DNA of 64,000 nucleotides from Bacteroides pyogenes_A (GTDB lineage: Bacteria; Bacteroidota; Bacteroidia; Bacteroidales; Bacteroidaceae): the NCBI RefSeq assembly GCF_048595595.1, contig NZ_CP184347.1; one strand, 5' to 3'. This document shows, piece by piece, positions 34,822 to 44,474 of this stretch. Numbering within the stretch: position 1 is the first letter of the stretch; every line of letters begins with the position of its first letter. A model generated the notes under the pieces. The model saw only the letters and a program-made list of their open reading frames with translations, was not told the origin of the DNA and did not search any database. Both the position numbers and the translations under genes were made by a program.

Positions 34822-37176
34822 ATGAAACAGTATTTCATTGCAATCTGTATCGTGCTGCTGGCCATGTCTTGCAGCGACGACTCAGGCAAGGGTTCTCTCC
34901 CTACGCCGCCTGCCCCGCCTGCTGAGGCGACTCTCACGCTGATGATTCCCGGCTTCCGCTCCGCCTCCGAAACGCGGGCGGGCGTGCATGAGGAGCAGAT
35001 AAGCGAAATCGACGTACTGCTGTTCCGCAACGTATCCGGCACGGAGCGTGTTGCCGCCATGCTCACGGTTCCGGCTACTTCGCTTCACGGCACGGGTACT
35101 CCGGGCGAGGCGAGGCTCACGACGAGCATCCCTACGGGAGAATACTCTCGTCTGGCACTGGTGGTGAATGCCCATACGGAACTGACTGCCGCGGGCATCA
35201 CCGCCGGTACTTCCGGCTCTTCCTACACCGACCTGCGGAATGTGCAGACCTCCGGGCGTTACGGCAACCTCGGGTTCGGACCGGACAAGACCATCCCGAT
35301 GTACGGCGAGTACGCCCCCACGGGCGGCATCCAGATCGAGGCGGGCGTACCGAAAGTCTTCCCCGGCACGGTCGGGCTTATCCGCTCGATGGCGCGGGTG
35401 GACTTCGTGAATCAGGAGACCTCGCCGGACTTTGTGATTAATGCGGTATTCTTCAACAACGTGGCTGAGAACGGTGCGGTATATGTAGCCCCGACGGCTT
35501 ACGGTGTCGATTTGGATGCAGGTAGCGGCGGCAGCGGCTACCTTTCGCCTACATTGCCCACGTCCCCTCTGTCGCAGGCTTCCGGCAGCGATGGCTCTAA
35601 CGGCTTATTTATCGAATGGGGCCATCAGGCGCACACTTACTACCTGTACGAACAGCCCGCCTCAGGCCCTTCCGCCCTCAGCTATCTGGGCATCACTCGC
35701 CCGCGCATCGTGCTCAGGGGTAATTACAAAGGGCAGAACACGTGGTATCCCATCGACTTCACTTGGGACGGGGTGACGGGTGGCGGAGCGGCTCCCTACA
35801 CCAAAGGCACACCCATGCCCATCCTTCGCAACCATCGCTACATCTTCACCATCAAGGAGGTGAAGGGGCCGGGCTACCCGACGTGGGAAGATGCTTTCAC
35901 CGCTCCCGAGATACTGGCCAACCAGAGTTCGCCCCTCACCATCGAGACGCACGTGATAGACGAGGCATACACCGACGTAACGTTCAACAATCAAGGCTTC
36001 CTTGCTGTATCGCGCACAGCGATGAGGCTCAAAGGAGCTCACACCACTGCGAGCACGGACAATAAGGTGGAGGTGCTGACCAACGTTACGGGCGGATTTC
36101 GTGTGTGGGCATTCAACAACAATGGCACGGACGTACCTGCGGGAGGTTGGCTACGCCCGAGCACCGCCAGTGGCGCAGCGAATGCAAATACCACCGTGCA
36201 GGCGATTACCGACGGTAAGGGCTTCGAGGGAGGATACCTCGAAGTTCGCGCCGGGCGGCTGTATACGAAAGTGAATGTGGATCAGATCGGCAAACTACCA
36301 CTGGAATACGTGGCGGAGTATAACCTTGCGGGAGGCGCTCAGTATGGTTCTTCTTTCGCTTCTTCCAATCCTCCCGGTGCTGTTCCCACCTCTGCCCAGA
36401 CCGACCCGCAGCTCCGTTGGGCGACGAATCATAACAATGACCAGAGCGGTTATTACAACTGGTACGTGGCCAATGGTGTCTACAATGTCACTTACAATCC
36501 AGATACTAAGAATTTGTTCACTGATCCTTTTTTTACCACCGGTGCGGGTGAGGGGTATCACCTGCCTTCACGCTGGGAGTGGGTAGGTGTTGGCAGCAAC
36601 GGTACCCATGTTGCTTACACTGTGTCTGTAGATTACAGAAATATCCATGAGGCTATTGAGTTCGGTGGTGTCAAGAAGACTTTCGCCAGCGATTACATTT
36701 CTGAGGGCAATGGCATTTGTTACGCCCTTCGTTTCAAGCAGGCTAATCCGGGCACTGCACCTGACAATGGTTCTTTGATATTTTTTCCCACAGCTTCTAA
36801 TAATTATATGCTCTGCGCTTACCGTTACACTCGAGTCGGTCCGTTTCTCAACAATTTGAATCTCAATTCCTGTGTGAAAGTCGACTGCGTTTACTTAGGT
36901 GCGAAGTTTACGGGAGATATCTCCACCATTAGATATGAATCTTGGTGGGATGTCCACGTTTCCGAGACCATTACTCGTATATTTCCTGCAGCTGGGGGTA
37001 TTATTTTTCCCGGTAGTAGGCTCAGCCTTCGAGGCGTAGAGGGGCGTTTTCAGACGTCCACGCAACAGTATCCTGGTTACACTTACGCCGCTGTCTTTAA
37101 CAGCTATTACGGAGGCCCAATCGGTGGAGGTACTGCGGAACAAGGTAATCTTATTCGTCCATTTGCTGATGAATAA
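34822..37176 (+). CDS. Fimbrillin-like/FISUMP surface lipoprotein, cassette 2
   Basis: A 784-residue paralogue of the 16079 protein with the same plan: lipoprotein signal (MKQYFIAICIVLLAMSC) and acidic SDDS after Cys, fimbrillin-like N-terminal region (LTLMIPGFRSASETRAGVHE), BACON-like middle part, and a FISUMP-type end (GAGEGYHLPSRWEW, ICYALRFKQ). Similarity to its paralogue is high through most of the length. It collapses in the last ~50 residues, where this copy reads GRFQTSTQQYPGYTYAA ... LIRPFADE and lacks the WSGTENN motif. The surface location and ligand-binding role are inferred from family. Confidence 0.85.
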   Translation: MKQYFIAICIVLLAMSCSDDSGKGSLPTPPAPPAEATLTLMIPGFRSASETRAGVHEEQISEIDVLLFRNVSGTERVAAMLTVPATSLHGTGTPGEARLTTSIPTGEYSRLALVVNAHTELTAAGITAGTSGSSYTDLRNVQTSGRYGNLGFGPDKTIPMYGEYAPTGGIQIEAGVPKVFPGTVGLIRSMARVDFVNQETSPDFVINAVFFNNVAENGAVYVAPTAYGVDLDAGSGGSGYLSPTLPTSPLSQASGSDGSNGLFIEWGHQAHTYYLYEQPASGPSALSYLGITRPRIVLRGNYKGQNTWYPIDFTWDGVTGGGAAPYTKGTPMPILRNHRYIFTIKEVKGPGYPTWEDAFTAPEILANQSSPLTIETHVIDEAYTDVTFNNQGFLAVSRTAMRLKGAHTTASTDNKVEVLTNVTGGFRVWAFNNNGTDVPAGGWLRPSTASGAANANTTVQAITDGKGFEGGYLEVRAGRLYTKVNVDQIGKLPLEYVAEYNLAGGAQYGSSFASSNPPGAVPTSAQTDPQLRWATNHNNDQSGYYNWYVANGVYNVTYNPDTKNLFTDPFFTTGAGEGYHLPSRWEWVGVGSNGTHVAYTVSVDYRNIHEAIEFGGVKKTFASDYISEGNGICYALRFKQANPGTAPDNGSLIFFPTASNNYMLCAYRYTRVGPFLNNLNLNSCVKVDCVYLGAKFTGDISTIRYESWWDVHVSETITRIFPAAGGIIFPGSRLSLRGVEGRFQTSTQQYPGYTYAAVFNSYYGGPIGGGTAEQGNLIRPFADE

Positions 37177-37274
37177 TTAAAGCGGTGTATAGGTACCCCC
37201 CCCTACTTTTTTGGGCGTGGGATGAGAGAGGAGGTGGTAAAGCATCGAAAAAAACAGGGAGCACAAAGAATAAG

Positions 37275-37352
37275 CGTCGCATGGTGCCGAAGGGGGTTGG
37301 CACGGGAGCGACGGATGGGGAGGGAAGGCTGCCGTAAGGGAATCCGGCAGTC
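37275..37352 (+). other. Two-hairpin element between lipoprotein and HU-like gene, cassette 2
   Basis: Counterpart of 18556-18633. Hairpin 1 keeps the outer CGTCGC/GCGACG and inner GTGCC/GGCAC pairs with internal mismatches (37275-37313). Hairpin 2 keeps GGCTGCCG/CGGCAGTC with one G-U pair. The intervening GGATGGGGAGGGAAGG is identical in both cassettes. Confidence 0.6.
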
Positions 37353-37416
37353 GGGGAGGGACTGAGGGTGAAGGCGCACGCCGCACGGAACGCATAGGGC
37401 CGCGTGCACGGCAGAT

Positions 37417-37627
37417 CGGCGCAGTGCACCGGTGCAACACACCGACGCAGTACTTCCAGTACGGCAACCGACGCAGTACATCGACGCGGTATATCGGCGC
37501 AGCATATCCGATGCGGTACATTGGTGCAGTACACCGGCGCAGCACATCCGGTACGATACATTGGCGTAGTGCATCGACACGGTACATCCGGTACAGTACA
37601 TCGGCGCAATACGCCGGCGCAGCATAT
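37417..37627 (+). repeat. 13-bp degenerate tandem array
   Basis: About 16 units of a 13-bp motif with consensus near CGGCGCAGTACAT; in the right half every third unit has an extra base (13+13+14), giving a ~40-bp higher-order period. It lies in the spacer before the HU-like gene, in the same place as the 22-bp array of cassette 1, although the sequences are unrelated. Confidence 0.85.
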
Positions 37628-37721
37628 CCGGCAACGTGCCGCAAACAATGCAAGTATTTTCTCCGGCGGGCGGCACAGGCTGCCGCCGTCGGTTTTTGTT
37701 TAACTTTAATTTTTTACGAGA

Positions 37722-38537
37722 ATGGCAAAAGAAACAATCAAGTATGTACTCAACGGTCAGCTAACGGACAACATGGTGACGCGGGACGTGAAAGACGATA
37801 AGATCCTCACGCTCGTGGCCGCCGGCACGGCGGACAAGCAACGGGTAATATCGGAAATCATGGAGATGAACCCGGGGCTGGAACGCGAGGTGGTAGAGGC
37901 GGTGGTGAATCTGGAGCAACGGGTGGTGACGAAGCTGGTGCTGAACGGGTTTAGCGTGAACATGGGGCTTTACCGGGCGGTGGCTCAATTCAAGGGCGTA
38001 GTGGAAAACCGCGCGTGGAACCCGCAGAAGAACGAGGTGTACGTTCTCTTCACGCAAGGGGCTGCGCTGCGCGAGGCGATGCGCCGCACGTCGGTGAACA
38101 TCATCGGCGAGAAGGGTTCGGCCATGTTCATCGCCGGCGGAATGGGTGCTGCCACGCGCGCAGGAGCCGAAGCGCACGAGTTCCGGGCGAAGGCGGGACG
38201 CAACTTCACGTTCACGGGTTCGAAGCTCAAGGTGGCGGGCGACCACCCTGAGGTAGGCATCACACTCACCTCGTCGAAGGGGAAGGTGACGAAGATTACG
38301 CCCGACATGTGGGCGGTGAACGACCCTTCGAAGCTTATATTCCTCATTCCTTCCGGACTGTCCGACGGAGAATATACGCTGACGGTGACCACGCAATATG
38401 TTAATTCAGGTCGAGTGGGACGGTTGTTGAAGACGCCCCGCAGCGTGAAGCAGACGATTTACTTAGGCGAGGCGCCGGAACATTCTCCGGGCGGCGGTTC
38501 GGGGGAACACGGCGAGGCGCCCGACCCGGCAGGTTGA
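37722..38537 (+). CDS. HU-like DNA-binding protein with DUF4469-type domain, cassette 2
   Basis: A 271-residue protein. Residues 1 to about 125 form the HU-like domain (TLVAAGTADKQRVISEIMEM, VEAVVNLEQRVVTKLVLNGF, SVNMGLYRAVAQFKGV). Residues about 150-255 resemble the Ig-like DUF4469 domain (FTFTGSKLKVAGDHPEVGIT; LIFLIPSGLSDGEYTLTVTT). It ends with a short Gly/Pro tail, GEAPDPAG, matching the end of the cassette 1 HU-like protein. Such proteins are found widely in Bacteroides with unclear roles. I infer DNA binding, with the Ig-like part as a possible interaction module. Confidence 0.87.
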   Translation: MAKETIKYVLNGQLTDNMVTRDVKDDKILTLVAAGTADKQRVISEIMEMNPGLEREVVEAVVNLEQRVVTKLVLNGFSVNMGLYRAVAQFKGVVENRAWNPQKNEVYVLFTQGAALREAMRRTSVNIIGEKGSAMFIAGGMGAATRAGAEAHEFRAKAGRNFTFTGSKLKVAGDHPEVGITLTSSKGKVTKITPDMWAVNDPSKLIFLIPSGLSDGEYTLTVTTQYVNSGRVGRLLKTPRSVKQTIYLGEAPEHSPGGGSGEHGEAPDPAG

Positions 38538-38734
38538 ACGTCCGACGGCGGGTTTTCGGAAGTCGGTAGTAGGCTTTTGGAAACCGGTAGGTCGGATTGA
38601 AGTCGGAGCAGCAGGTTGAATACCCGGCGGCGGGAGAAGAATCCGGCGGTGGGCTTCCGGAAGTTGGCAGGTCGGGCGGAAAGCAGGGCAGCAGGGAAGA
38701 GGTTGGGAGGCGGAAGTCTTCCCCCAGCCCGTTC

Positions 38735-38777
38735 CGCAGACAGGACGCGCAGAAATGCGTGCCCTGTCTGCGTTTTT
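38735..38777 (+). terminator. Strong terminator downstream of cassette 2
   Basis: CGCAGACAGG-ACGC pairs with GCGTGCCCTGTCTGCG, a ~14-bp stem with one small internal irregularity, followed by TTTTTCC. It is about 200 nt after the HU-like stop. Confidence 0.8.
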
Positions 38778-38861
38778 CCTGTCGGGCGGCGAAGCAGCAA
38801 GATTGCCGGGGAGGGGAGAACAGTTGGGCTGCTTCGCACTGCCTAATTAAGGTTACCGATG

Positions 38862-39267
38862 CATCAACGTTGCATGCTCATCCACATCAACACTGTACGC
38901 CCGTCCGCAGCAACGTTGCACGCCCGTCCGTAGCAACGCTGTACGCCCATCCGCATCAACACTGTACGCCTGTCCACATCAACGTTGCACGCCCGTCCGT
39001 AGCAACGCTGTACGCCCATCCGCATCAACACTGTACGCCCGTCCGCATCAACGTTGAACGCCCATCCGCAGCAACGCTGCATGCCCATCCACATCAACAC
39101 TGTACGCCCGTCCGCATCAACACTGCACGCCCATCCACATCAACACTGTACGCCCGTCCGCAGCAACGTTGCACGCCCGTCCGTAGCAACGCTGTACGCC
39201 CATCCGCATCAACGTTGCACGCTCATCCGCATCAACACTGCACGCCCATCCACAGCAAAGCTGCACG
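38862..39267. repeat. 23-bp tandem array, about 17.6 copies
   Basis: Units of exactly 23 bp with consensus (C/T)A(T/G)CAAC(R)(C/T)TG then (T/C)ACGCCC(R)TCC(R). Variants are shared between non-adjacent units, a sign of unequal exchange. It fills most of the gap between cassette 2 and the end of trkH and begins 85 nt after the terminator. Since 23 is not a multiple of 3, the open frame across it cycles through three registers and is not a gene. Confidence 0.95.
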
Positions 39268-39283
39268 TATCGGCAAAGAAGTT

Positions 39284-40735
39284 TTAGTTTTTCTTCCAGA
39301 AATCGGCGTCGAACAGCAGCAGTACGGTGAACAACTCCAGACGCCCGAGGAGCATGAGGAACGAGTGAAGCCATTTTGCGGCATCGGGCAAGGAGCTCCA
39401 TGTATAAGCCGGTCCGCATTGCCCGAGTCCGGGCCCCATGTTTCCGATGCTCGAAACGACCGTTCCCACAGACTCCATAAATCCTACCCCCAGCCCCATC
39501 ATGACAAGAATGCTGATGATGGCAATGACCGCATACAGAAAGGTAAACGCCAAAACGGTGGACTGAACGCCGGATGCGATGACGTGTTTGTTGATGCGCA
39601 CGGGCAACACGGCGTTGGGATGCAGAATATGCTTGAACTCGTTCTTAGCTATTTTAAAGAGAATCACCATCCGGATACATTTTATCCCTCCCGTAGTGCT
39701 TCCCGCACAAGCGCCCATAATCATCACGATGACAAGGCATCCCCAGAGGACGGAGGGCCACAACATATAGTCGGCCGTAGCAAATCCGGTGGACGTGTGC
39801 AGGGAGATGACTTGAAACAAGGACTTGCGAAAGGCCTCTTCACCCTCCATCGGAGTGGTACGGTAGAGCCAGAAAGCGATGAAGAGCGTGAAGAAGGCGA
39901 CGGATAGGAAATAGAACTTCAGCTCTGCGTCGTGGATGAACTTCTTTATTTTTCCGTTGAAAAGCATGAGCAACAGCGTGAAATTCACCCCCGAGAAGAA
40001 CATGAAAACCGAAATCACGTAGTCGATGTAGGGCGACCGGTAGTACTCGATGCTGGCCTGTTTGGTGGAGAATCCGCCCGTACTGGTGGTGGTAAAGGCA
40101 TGGCAGATGCTGTCGAACGTGCCCATTCCGCCCATCATGAGCAGTATGATAAGCGTGCCCGTCATCCCGGCGTAAATGCTCCATATCCACTTGGCGGTGA
40201 CGCCGATGCGGGGATGAACCTTATCGTGGGTGGGGCCGCTCGCTTCTGCGGCGAACACCTGTATGCTTCCGGCGCCGAAGATAGGCAGTACGGCGATGGT
40301 GAAGAAGACGATTCCCAATCCTCCTATCCACTGTGTGGTGGCGCGCCAGAAGAGTATCCCGTGGGGCATCGACTCGATGTTGTCCATGATGGTGGCGCCT
40401 GTGCTGCTGAAGCCCGACATCGTTTCGAAGAACGCGTCGGTAATGTCGGGGATGTATCCTCCTATGAAGTAAGGCAGCATTCCGAACAGGGAGAAGGCGA
40501 TCCACGAGAGGCTGACGATGACGTATCCGTCGCGGCGGTTGAGCGATTTCTCCGCCCCCCGCCCGAGAAGAAGCATTGCGATGCCCACGCAGAAGGTTAT
40601 GGCAGATGAAAGCAGAAAGCTCCGCAAGTCGTTTTCTGCGTAGAAAAGCGATACCCCGCCGCAGCAGATGAGCATGGCTGTTTCTATCAGAAGCAGGCAG
40701 CCGAGTATCCTGAATATCATTTTCGAGTTGATCAT
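39284..40735 (-). CDS. trkH: Potassium uptake membrane subunit TrkH
   Basis: A 483-residue channel-like subunit of the Trk system. The selectivity-filter segments can be seen in MSGFSSTGATIMDNIESMP, AFTTTSTGGFSTKQASIEY, LHTSTGFATADYMLWPS and GTVVSSIGNMGPGLGQCGP, each with the T-G-F/T-type filter, and MGACAGSTTGGIKCIRMVIL is the intramembrane gating region. It follows trkA by 15 nt and is the last gene of the dxs-trkA-trkH set. Confidence 0.96.
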   Translation of the reverse strand: MINSKMIFRILGCLLLIETAMLICCGGVSLFYAENDLRSFLLSSAITFCVGIAMLLLGRGAEKSLNRRDGYVIVSLSWIAFSLFGMLPYFIGGYIPDITDAFFETMSGFSSTGATIMDNIESMPHGILFWRATTQWIGGLGIVFFTIAVLPIFGAGSIQVFAAEASGPTHDKVHPRIGVTAKWIWSIYAGMTGTLIILLMMGGMGTFDSICHAFTTTSTGGFSTKQASIEYYRSPYIDYVISVFMFFSGVNFTLLLMLFNGKIKKFIHDAELKFYFLSVAFFTLFIAFWLYRTTPMEGEEAFRKSLFQVISLHTSTGFATADYMLWPSVLWGCLVIVMIMGACAGSTTGGIKCIRMVILFKIAKNEFKHILHPNAVLPVRINKHVIASGVQSTVLAFTFLYAVIAIISILVMMGLGVGFMESVGTVVSSIGNMGPGLGQCGPAYTWSSLPDAAKWLHSFLMLLGRLELFTVLLLFDADFWKKN

Positions 40736-40750
40736 CGGTGTATGGAGCGG

Positions 40751-42091
40751 TTAATGGAAGAACTTCTCAATCTTTTTAATCATCATGTTGAGGCAGAACA
40801 CGACCACGTGGTCGCCCGCCTGTATCTGCGTGTCGCCGGTCACCAGAGTGCCCTCTCCGTTGCGTATCATTCCGCCGATGGTGACACCTTTGGGCAATCC
40901 GAGGTCTCTGACGGTATGTTTGGTGATTCTGGCGCCCGCCGGAACGGTGAACTCCGCGACGTCGGCATTGGCGAACGTGAGGCATTTCACGTTGCTCACA
41001 TCGGCGTCGAGCATCATCTGGTAGATGTGGCTGGCGGCAATCATCTTCTTGTTGATGACCGTACCGATGTCGAGGCTTTCGGCCATGCCGATGTAGTCGA
41101 TGTTCTCCACTTCGGCAACGGTTTTCCTTACGCCCATGCGCTTGGCCGCCAGACAGGCGAGGATGTTGGTCTCCGAATTGCCCGTAAGGGCTACGAAGGC
41201 TTCAGTGGTTTTCAGTCCTTCGTCCGTCAGCAGGTCCATGTCTCGCCCGTCGCCGTTGATAATCATGGTCTTGTCGTCGAGCAATTCGGTCAGACGCCCG
41301 CAGCGGGCGAGGTCGCTCTCTATGATTTTCACCTGCATGTAGTCGGGTACGTTTTGCGCCGTACGCACGGCTATGCGGCTGCCGCCCATGATCATGACGT
41401 TGCGCACGTCTACATAATCTTCTTTACCGGCAATCTTACGGATATAGGGTATGTACTTGCGGGTGGTGGTGAAGTAGACGATGTCGTGAAGTTTAATCAC
41501 ATCATGTCCGCGTGGGATGATTGTTTCCGTTCCGCGCTTGATGGCTACGATGTGGTAGGGGATGTTGGGTTCTCCGAGTTTGTGCAGGGGAATGTCCAGA
41601 ATCTCGGCTTTCTCGCGCATTTTGGTGCCGATCAGGATGAGCGCGCCTCCGCAGAACTCCCACCATTGGCGCACCCAACTCATGCGCATCGACGAAACGA
41701 TTTCTTTGGCGGCAAGCATCTCCGGATAGATGAGGGAGTCTACTCCGAGATGCTCGAAAAACTCTTTGTTGCCGGGTTCGAGGTATTCGTAGTTGTCGAT
41801 GCGGGCTACCGTCTTTTTGGCTCCAAGGTTGGTGGCTATCATGCAGGCGGTCATGTTCCGGCTTTCGTCGGGGGTGACTGCGATGAAAAGGTCTGCTTCT
41901 TTCACTCTCACCTCTTTCAGTCCGGAGATGGAAGAGGGGGAGGCGGCTACCGTCAGGAGGTCGAAGTTGGAGCTGAGCGCGCTCAGTTTCTCCTCGTCGT
42001 CGTCTATCAATGTGATGTCTTGGCGTTCGCGGGATAACAATTTGGCCAAATGAGTGCCTACGTTTCCGGCACCTGCAATGATTATCTTCAT
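40751..42091 (-). CDS. trkA: Trk system NAD-binding regulatory subunit TrkA
   Basis: A 446-residue cytoplasmic ring subunit that gates TrkH. It has two RCK modules: first Rossmann motif IIAGAGNVGTHLAKLLSRE at the N-terminus with DDDEEK, and a second at about residue 230 with the degenerate MIMGGSRIAVRTA. TrkA-C domains follow each. It starts 123 nt after dxs ends. Confidence 0.95.
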   Translation of the reverse strand: MKIIIAGAGNVGTHLAKLLSRERQDITLIDDDEEKLSALSSNFDLLTVAASPSSISGLKEVRVKEADLFIAVTPDESRNMTACMIATNLGAKKTVARIDNYEYLEPGNKEFFEHLGVDSLIYPEMLAAKEIVSSMRMSWVRQWWEFCGGALILIGTKMREKAEILDIPLHKLGEPNIPYHIVAIKRGTETIIPRGHDVIKLHDIVYFTTTRKYIPYIRKIAGKEDYVDVRNVMIMGGSRIAVRTAQNVPDYMQVKIIESDLARCGRLTELLDDKTMIINGDGRDMDLLTDEGLKTTEAFVALTGNSETNILACLAAKRMGVRKTVAEVENIDYIGMAESLDIGTVINKKMIAASHIYQMMLDADVSNVKCLTFANADVAEFTVPAGARITKHTVRDLGLPKGVTIGGMIRNGEGTLVTGDTQIQAGDHVVVFCLNMMIKKIEKFFH

Positions 42092-42214
42092 TTTACTCTT
42101 TTTGTGTTTCTGAGTCTGTATACAAATTTATGAACCTTCGGCGAAGCGGTCTTGCTCGTTGTCGCCGGTAACCCGACCGGGCGCAAACAGTTATATACAG
42201 GTTTCTTTCTCTGC

Positions 42215-44140
42215 CTATTTTCCCGTTTCCTGCCGGCAGGATTCTTCTTCGAGCAATGCGTTTGCAAGGCTTTCTTCGTCCAACCCGCACAGCCGGTGCA
42301 ACTCGGCAACGGAGCCGTGCTCGATGAAGCGGTCGGGGATTCCCATGCGTTTAACCGACGGAGTATAGCCGTTCTCTGCCATAAACTCGAGGATGGCGCT
42401 TCCCATTCCGCCTTTCACAGTGCCGTCTTCGACGGTTATGATCTGCCTGAACCGCTTGCCGATTTCGTGCAGCAGATTCTCGTCCAGCGGCTTGAGGAAC
42501 CTCAGGTCGTAGTGGGCTATCGACTTTCCCGACGCTTCTTCGGCACGGGCAATGGCACGTCCGGCAGCGTTTCCTATCGGTCCTATCGTGATAACGGCGA
42601 GGTCTTTGCCATCCTTCAGCCGTCTGCCCGTGCCTACGGGAATCTCCTCCAGCGGACATTTCCAGTCGACCAACACCCCTCGTCCGCGCGGGTAGCGGAT
42701 TGCGAAAGGCCCCTTGCCGGGAAGTTGGGCGGTGTACATCAGTCTTCGCAACTCGTGCTCGTCCATAGGCGAAGCGATGGTCAGGTTCGGTATCGGGCGC
42801 AGATAGGCCATGTCGAACACTCCGTGGTGGGTGGGTCCGTCTTCGCCTACCAGTCCGGCTCTGTCGAGACAGAACACCACCGGCAGCTTCTGAATGGCTA
42901 CATCGTGTATGATATTATCGTATGCCCGCTGCATGAACGAGGAATAGATGTTGCAAAACGGCAGTAGCCCTTCTTTCGCCATGCCGCCCGAAAACGTGAC
43001 GGCATGACCTTCGGCTATGCCTACGTCGAAAGCTCTTTGCGGCATTTTCTCCATGAGCATGTTCATCGAGCAGCCGGTAGGCATGGCGGGTGTGACGCCC
43101 ACAATGTCCGGGTTGAGCTCCGCCAGCTCTGTCAGCGTATCTCCGAACACATCCTGAAACAGCGGAGGCATGCCGTCGGTATTGCTGATCAGGCGTTCTC
43201 CGGTTGCCGGATTGAATTTGCCGGGCGCGTGCCATTCGGTGGCAAACTTCTCGGCCGGGGCGAACCCTTTTCCTTTAACGGTATGCAGATGCAGTATCTT
43301 CGGGCCGCGCATGTCTTTGATGTCGTGCAGCACCCGCGCCAGATTCTTTACGTCATGCCCGTCTATGGGGCCGAAGTAGCGGATGTTCATTCCTTCGAAG
43401 ATGTTCTGTTGGCGGGCGGCTATCGACTTGAGGCTGTTGCCGAAGCGTATCAGTGCTTTGCGTCTCTCTTCGTTCAGTATGCCGATTTTCGACAAGGCTT
43501 GTGAAGCCTTGAAGCGCAACCGGTTGTAAGGGCTGGAAGTGGTGAGGTTGAACAGATACTGTTTCATCCCGCCAACGCTGCGGTCGATAGACATATCGTT
43601 GTCGTTCAGTATGATAAGCAGATTGTTGGGTGTGCTCGAGGCGTTGTTCAACCCCTCGAAAGCCAGCCCTCCGCTCATCGACCCGTCACCGAGTACGGCC
43701 ACCACATGGCGGTTGTCTTCTCCTTTCTTGGCTGCCGCCACAGCCATGCCGAGAGCCGCCGAAATGGAGTTCGAGGCATGTCCGCAGGTGAAAGTATCGT
43801 ATTCGCTCTCCTCCGGTGAGGGGAAGGGTCGAATCCCGCCCAGCTTCCTGTTGGTGGAAAAAGCCTCGCGACGCCCCGTCAGTATCTTGTGTCCGTATGC
43901 CTGATGGCCTACGTCCCACACGATACGGTCGTAGGGAGTATTGAACACATAGTGCAGCGCGACGGTCAGCTCTACGGTTCCCAGACTGGCGGCAAAATGT
44001 CCGGGATTGCATGATACTTCTGCGATGATGTCTTTTCTGAGTTCATCGCATACTTCCGGCAACTGTTCTGCGTCGAGACGCCGCAGGTCATCCGGAGTAT
44101 CAATAAGATTCAGCAGTTTATATATCGATTCATTCTTCAT
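42215..44140 (-). CDS. dxs: 1-deoxy-D-xylulose-5-phosphate synthase
   Basis: First enzyme of the non-mevalonate isoprenoid pathway; joins pyruvate and glyceraldehyde 3-phosphate with thiamine diphosphate as cofactor. A 641-residue, full-length protein: IVWDVGHQAYGHKILTGR, the ThDP motif VLGDGSMSGGLAFEGLNNAS then LIILNDNDMSI, and the transketolase-type pyrimidine domain (DVGIAEGHAVTFSGGMAKEG with catalytic Glu, DRAGLVGEDGPTHHGVFD). I chose MKNESIYKLLNLIDTP at 44140 because upstream codons lack conservation and a -7 box lies at 44160-44167. Confidence 0.96.
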   Translation of the reverse strand: MKNESIYKLLNLIDTPDDLRRLDAEQLPEVCDELRKDIIAEVSCNPGHFAASLGTVELTVALHYVFNTPYDRIVWDVGHQAYGHKILTGRREAFSTNRKLGGIRPFPSPEESEYDTFTCGHASNSISAALGMAVAAAKKGEDNRHVVAVLGDGSMSGGLAFEGLNNASSTPNNLLIILNDNDMSIDRSVGGMKQYLFNLTTSSPYNRLRFKASQALSKIGILNEERRKALIRFGNSLKSIAARQQNIFEGMNIRYFGPIDGHDVKNLARVLHDIKDMRGPKILHLHTVKGKGFAPAEKFATEWHAPGKFNPATGERLISNTDGMPPLFQDVFGDTLTELAELNPDIVGVTPAMPTGCSMNMLMEKMPQRAFDVGIAEGHAVTFSGGMAKEGLLPFCNIYSSFMQRAYDNIIHDVAIQKLPVVFCLDRAGLVGEDGPTHHGVFDMAYLRPIPNLTIASPMDEHELRRLMYTAQLPGKGPFAIRYPRGRGVLVDWKCPLEEIPVGTGRRLKDGKDLAVITIGPIGNAAGRAIARAEEASGKSIAHYDLRFLKPLDENLLHEIGKRFRQIITVEDGTVKGGMGSAILEFMAENGYTPSVKRMGIPDRFIEHGSVAELHRLCGLDEESLANALLEEESCRQETGK

Positions 44141-44159
44141 GATATGAGGATATTTACTG

Positions 44160-44167
44160 CAAAAGTA
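44160..44167 (-). promoter_or_regulatory. -7 box upstream of dxs
   Basis: CAAAAGTA reads TACTTTTG on the minus strand, a full TAnnTTTG match 20 nt before the dxs start codon. Confidence 0.55.
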
Positions 44168-44474
44168 CGAAAAGTAAAGTAAATCCCGTATTCTTTTGAT
44201 GATAAACTTTAGAAGCTGCGGGGAGTGCTCTTTATGACATCCTTTGCGGGAGTATTTTTCTTTCATGTTTGGGCAGCCTTCACCTGCTTGTCCTTTTATG
44301 TATCATCGCCTTGCTGTCATGAAAGTGCTGTTGGGCTATCCGCTTTGAAATGATTGGAGGCCGGTTCTATCCCACCGCTCGGCAGCGGAAGAAGTGCATC
44401 CTCGCCACATGTGTAAGAATGGGGGCAACGGATATTGGGTCAAGCGAACTAACTGTAAAACAAGCCCGGATGTT

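Noticed and set aside
38862..39267. CRISPR array
   Set aside because: The 23-bp units are contiguous with no unique spacers, and no cas genes are present.
38597..39907. A 436-residue open frame running through the 23-bp array into trkH
   Set aside because: It is made of the repeat translated in cycling registers and the antisense of trkH. There is no promoter or start context, and the terminator at 38735 lies inside it.
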